Shown here piece by piece: positions 59,801-64,000 of a stretch of 64,000 nt of DNA; position 1 is the first letter of the stretch; the number at the start of each line of letters is the position of its first letter. Source of the DNA: Cymodocea nodosa (lineage: Eukaryota; Streptophyta; Magnoliopsida; Alismatales; Cymodoceaceae). The translations under genes were made by a program, and so were the position numbers. The stretch is taken from assembly GCA_036874045.1 (NCBI GenBank), contig CM072343.1:7832001-7896000 (forward strand), in the 5' to 3' direction. The notes beneath the pieces were generated by a model that did not search any database, was not told where the DNA came from, and saw only the letters and a program-made list of their open reading frames with translations.

Positions 59801-62251
59801 TATTTGTTTTAGTAGATGACTTCTCTAGATACACTTGTGTATATTTTCTAGCATCTAAGACAGAAGTTTTTGAAAAATTTAAAATGTTTTGCAATCTTGT
59901 TCAAAATGAACAAAATGTCTCTATTCAAAAACTCAAGAGTGATCATGATACTGAATTTGATAATGATCAAATGGATAATTATTGTAAAGAGCATGGCATT
60001 GATCACATATTTTCTTTTCCAAGAGCACCATCTCAAAATGGTGTTGTTGAGAGAAAAAATAGATCACTTCAAGAAATGGCCAAAACTATGTTGAATGAAC
60101 ATAAATTACCTTAAAATCTTTAGGTTGAAGCAATGAATACAGCTTGTTATGTTATTAACAGAAGTCACTTAAGACCTCATGTTAATAAAACTCCTTCTGA
60201 AATTATGTTTAATAGGGTTCCAAAAAGTTCCTATATGAAACCATTTGACTGCAAGTGTTTTATTCTTAATACCAAGGATAAAAGAGATAAATTTCAAGCC
60301 AAAGCGGATGAAGGAATTTTTGTAGGTTACTCTACTAGAAGTAAAGCCTATAGAGTATATAACAAGACTTCTAGAACTATTGAAGAAACCCTACATGTAA
60401 GCTTCAATGAAAATTCTTTTAGAAAATCTCAATCTAAAGCTGATAATGATGATTTGATCAATTTCCCAAAAGAGTTAGAGATCAATAGAGAGATTGAAGA
60501 TTTATCTGAGAAAATCAAAAATATGAACTTAAATTATCAAACTAATGATGAAAGTGATGGACCTTTAGATGTTGATGAGAATATTGAGGAAAATCAAAGA
60601 AATTGGCATTATTCTTCATCACATCCCATTACTCAAGTCATTGGTAATATTAATGAGGAAGTTAAAACTAGAGCTTCAATTAACTTAAATAGTATGTGTA
60701 TGTTTGTTTCTATGGTGGAACCAAAGGCATATAGAAGAAGCATTATCTGATGAAAATTAGATAGTGGCAATGCAAGAAGAACTAAATCAATTCATCAGAA
60801 ATGATGTTTGGGAATTAGTCTCTCCACTAGAAAATCAGTCCATAATAAGTACAAAGTAGATCTTTAGAAACAAAACTAATGAGACTAGTCAAGTTATAAG
60901 GAACAAAGCTAGATTAGTTGCACAAGGGTATACACAGGAAAAAGAACTAGATTATGATGAAACATTTGCTCCTGTAGCTAGGTTAGAAAGTATTAGAATA
61001 TTATTGGCCTATGCTTGTTATATGGATTTTAAATTATATCAAATGGATGTAAAGAGTGCATTTCTAAATGGTTTAATTAATGAAGAAGTCTACGTAAAAC
61101 AACCACTTAGATTTGAAGATATTAAAATTCCTAACTTTGTGTATAAATTGAAGAAAGCCTTATATGGTTTGAAGCAAGCACCTAGATCATGGTATGAAAG
61201 ATTATCTACTTTTTTAATAAAACAAGGTTATATCATGGGAAAAGTAGATCATACTCTATTTATCAAAAGAGATGGTAAAAATCAGATTATTGTTGAAATA
61301 TATGTGGATGATATAATCTTTAGAGCAACCTCTGATAAATTGATAAAAATATTTTTTGAAGAGATGACTAGTCAATTTGAAATGAGTATGATAAGAGAAC
61401 TTTCATATTTTCTAGGACTTCAAATTAATCAAATGGATAAAGGTATATTTTTAAATTAGGAAAAATATGCAGATGAAATGCTTAAGAAATTTAATTTTAA
61501 TGATACAAGGATTTGAGGAACTCCTATGAGTACTTCTTTAAAGTTAGATATTGATGACATAGGAAAATCAATAAATCAAAGAAAATACAGAAGTATGATT
61601 GGTTCTTTACTTTATTTGACTACTAGTAGACCTGATATTATGTTTGCTATGTGTGCTTGTGCTAGATTTTAATCTAATCCTAAAGAATCACACTCAATTG
61701 CAGTTAAAAGAATATTTAGATATATATAAGGGACTAAAAATTTTGGACTGTATTATTCTAAGGATAGTTCAATAGATCTTATAGGATATACTAATGCTGA
61801 TTACGCAGGATCTAAATCTGATAGAAAGAGTACTAGTGGCACATGTCAATTATTGGGAAATAATTTGGTGTCATGGTTTAGTAAAAAGCAAAACTATGTA
61901 GCACTTTCTACTACAGAAGCTGAATATGTTGCTGCTGCACTGTGTTATACTCAGATTCTGTGGATAAGGCAAACTTTAGAAGACTTTGGATTATCTTATG
62001 ATACAACTAAAATTTTTTGTGATAGTAGTTCTGCAATAAATCTTTCCAAAAATCCTATATTACATTCTAAAGCAAAGCATATAGAGGTTAGACATCATTT
62101 TCTAAGAGATAACGTAGTTAAAGGAAAAATTAAATTAGAATTTGTGTCTAGTAAAAATCAATTAGCTGATATATTTACAAAACCTCTAGACGAAAATACA
62201 TTCTGCAACATAAGATTAAATTTCGATATTTATAGGCTATGTGATGTGTAA
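56872..62251 (+). pseudogene. Copia C gag-pol polyprotein, broken
   Basis: Starts ATG at 56872 (MATRNGNFSLYEGQNLN), which fits the spacing from the PBS and the equivalent codon in copy B. Gag zinc knuckle CYNCKKPGHLSPNC is near 57721-57762; coiled coil 58060-58380; protease WILDSGASSHMT near 59161; integrase zinc finger LWHRRIGH to CDACELGK (59550-59680); core D near 59752, D near 59943, E near 60050; [13 protein letters not shown] near 61040, LYGLKQAP near 61162, YVDDIIF near 61300; RNaseH YTNADYAGS (D to N) and STTEAEYVAAA. Stops include 57406, 58054, 58252, 58277, 58364, 59128 (shared with B), 60112, 60748, 61459, 61515 and 61727 (shared with A and B). A one-base insertion lies near 60724. 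Confidence 0.95.
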
Positions 62252-63840
62252 AATGCTTAAACTCCACAAAAAGATAAATATTATTGTTGATGTTGTTCAT
62301 CTCGTAGATATTATATATTTATCATAAATATCTAAGTAATATCTAAACTACTGCATAAGATACTATGTATTTATTGTAAAATCATAGTAGTATCTTATTG
62401 ATTTTACGTAGTTTATCAATTTTAATGGTTTTCACAATTTTAAGTGGAAATGTAAATGAAAAACATTAAATACTTCTGATATCTTGAGATTTTGATTAAG
62501 TGATTTTCTTTGGATCAATGAAAGTGCATATGATCATGCATGAATTTGACTTAATTGATTAAACTTGTAGAATAATTTATATGTAACTCATCTTAAATTG
62601 TTAATCAAAAGTATAAGCTTATTGAAACTGATTCATATTTTCAGTAAAATCATAGAAGTAAAAATTGTATGAGATTTGTGTTTTATTGCATCTGTATTAA
62701 TGGAATACATATATACTGTGCTTAAAATCAAAAGTGCTTACAAAGTGAAAATCTTTGAGAGTTTATTAATCAGTTTGATCACGAGCCTTTTATACTTGAG
62801 CAGATAGGTATGTAAAGATTGTTGTCCTAAAAAAGGATTCTTTAAATCTGGCAACCTAAGGTCTTGATCAGATCTAGGATTGTTGACTGAAAGCTCATTA
62901 CACGGGTACATTAGAAAGCTCTTGTATGATTCAAGCTTTTCAAACTAACTTTTAAAGAAAATTATCAATATTTACTATTTTGAAAAGAAAATGTTGTTTC
63001 ATTAATTACAGATATCTTTATATCGAATATAGTTTCTACCAATATGACTATTGATTTATTGAATCAAATTTTGTACTTTTGAAAATGTTTATTTGAGATA
63101 CATTCTTTTATTCTCCTTGAATTAATCATATTGAGTTCAAAGTTGTGTTTTGATTCATATAAAGTAGGAATTGATTCTGGAAATCATTTTTGATGAATTC
63201 AGGATAACGAAAGTTTCTGAAAATAAAATTTAAAAGTATAGTTATACTTAACATCTATTGTTATACAAGTATATTTTGTATGTTATTGAATATATATGAA
63301 GTATATTTGTAGGGGGAGGAATAACAATGTCTAAAATAGATTAATATAATTCAGAATATATATCTTGGTTAATCTAATTTTAGTCCTCTTAAGATCTTGA
63401 TGAAATAATTTAAAAGACAAACAAACTATTTTAGATTCATAAAAGGAAAATTAGAATAGTTTACAATGTTCTCAAGATGTTTTATATATGTTAATTATAG
63501 CTTGAGTGTAGCCTTCGAAAAGTTTCAGTAGAAACCATCCGAAATTTTGTTAAAGTATACTAACTAAACGTTATGTTATGTAAGGTAACATGTAAAACTA
63601 CCTCTAGACAGCATTTTACTCGTTAGGTTAGTTAACTCAATGAGTTATATTTGAATATTTCAGGTACCTTGATTGAATAAAATTTATTCAATATTCATTT
63701 AAAATTTCAACCCGACTTCTATATACACGTTGAGTTAGTCTCCTAAAACTCTATTTAAACACCTATTACACGAGCACTTAGGTTACTCGTAAACTTTGTC
63801 TGAAAATCTTTCCTGCTTGTTACTATTACAACTTGCGGCG
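62252..63840 (+). other. Copia C post-pol spacer and ORF3 leader
   Basis: Noncoding, colinear with 3454-5080 and 29596-31180. Internal polypurine-like GGGGGAG at 63312-63318, palindrome half sites near 63620-63650 and 63726-63736, TATTTAAA at 63752-63759. Confidence 0.8.
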
Positions 63841-64000
63841 ATGGTCTCCAAGTTCTACAAGGATCATGGTAGAGAAAAAGGCAAAAGTAGAGGAGATGTA
63901 AAAGGAAAAGAAATAGATACTGATGAAGTTCCACACACTTGGTTTAAGAAAATACTTCAAGTGGACAAAAGGTTAGTAGAAATTTATAGTGATTTCTTCT
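63841..64000 (+). CDS. Copia C ORF3, N-terminus (continues past the window)
   Basis: Open from ATG 63841 to the window end: MVSKFYKDHGREKGKSRG, then TWFKKILQVDKRLVEIYSDFF. It follows copies A and B closely in the basic N-terminus and first helix. No stop is present in these 53 codons, but the state of the rest cannot be seen. Confidence 0.7.
   Translation, partial: MVSKFYKDHGREKGKSRGDVKGKEIDTDEVPHTWFKKILQVDKRLVEIYSDFF

Larger units (their letters stand above)
55114..64000 (+). mobile_element. Ty1/copia (Sirevirus-like) retrotransposon copy C, runs off the window
   Basis: 5' LTR (55114-56672), PBS (56675-56686), gag-pol with intact ATG (56872-62251), spacer (62252-63840) and start of ORF3 (63841). 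The candidate TSD at the 5' side is catac (55109-55113). Gag-pol has many stops but only one clear frameshift, so it is the best reference for the polyprotein reading frame in this window. Confidence 0.94.

Noticed and set aside
1..64000. tRNA, rRNA or organellar insertions
   Set aside because: No cloverleaf-type segment or rRNA-like block was noticed by eye; the only tRNA-related sites are the primer binding sites.

Overview
The window looks like a repeat-rich stretch of a plant (angiosperm-type) nuclear genome. It is AT-rich and holds no tRNA, no rRNA and no clearly single-copy host gene. Almost every base can be assigned to nested LTR retrotransposons of two families: a Ty1/copia element of Sirevirus (SIRE) type and a Ty3/gypsy element of Athila type. 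All copies look defective, carrying in-frame stops, frameshifts and deletions. The one recognisable host-type gene is an F-box gene carried inside a gypsy copy. Boundaries come from by-eye comparison of copies within the window, TG..CA ends and target-site duplications (TSDs).

Layout, left to right. Copia copy A (+, 1-7535) is the 3' part of an element: pol tail, a solo LTR of a different family inserted at the pol stop (824-3448, TSD tgtgt), a noncoding spacer, a third ORF (ORF3) and a polypurine tract. After an unassigned 0.5 kb comes gypsy copy G1 (-, 8034-22404). In its sense direction it reads partial 5' LTR, PBS, protease-RT-RNaseH-integrase, ORF3, a displaced gag, an F-box gene, two polypurine tracts and 3' LTR. 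Copia copy B (+, 22405-32009) is inserted in the 5' LTR of G1; it has LTR, PBS, gag-pol, spacer and a truncated ORF3. It is abruptly joined to the 3' end of gypsy copy G2 (+, 32010-35806).

Gypsy copy G3 (-, about 35830-54748) is split by a nested gypsy copy G4 (+, 37791-44684, perfect TSD cattt) in its ORF3, and by a solo copia LTR (-, 50668-52312) in its gag. G3 itself sits in a gag fragment of an older gypsy copy (54749-55113), which is also the target of copia copy C (+, 55114 to beyond the window).

How the parts relate. In each family gag builds the particle, protease, RT/RNaseH and integrase copy and insert the element, the LTRs supply promoter and ends, and PBS and polypurine tracts prime DNA synthesis. 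The most striking observation is that the two superfamilies share modules although their pol genes are unrelated in order and sequence. These are a homologous ORF3, about 1 kb of 3' noncoding sequence, a U3 segment upstream of the LTR TATA box that includes a 28-base identity, and recurring CGTTGAGTTA/TAACTCAACG palindromes placed ahead of the LTR transcription start and ahead of gag, ORF3 and the F-box gene. This suggests repeated exchange of 3' and regulatory modules between copia and gypsy elements in this genome.
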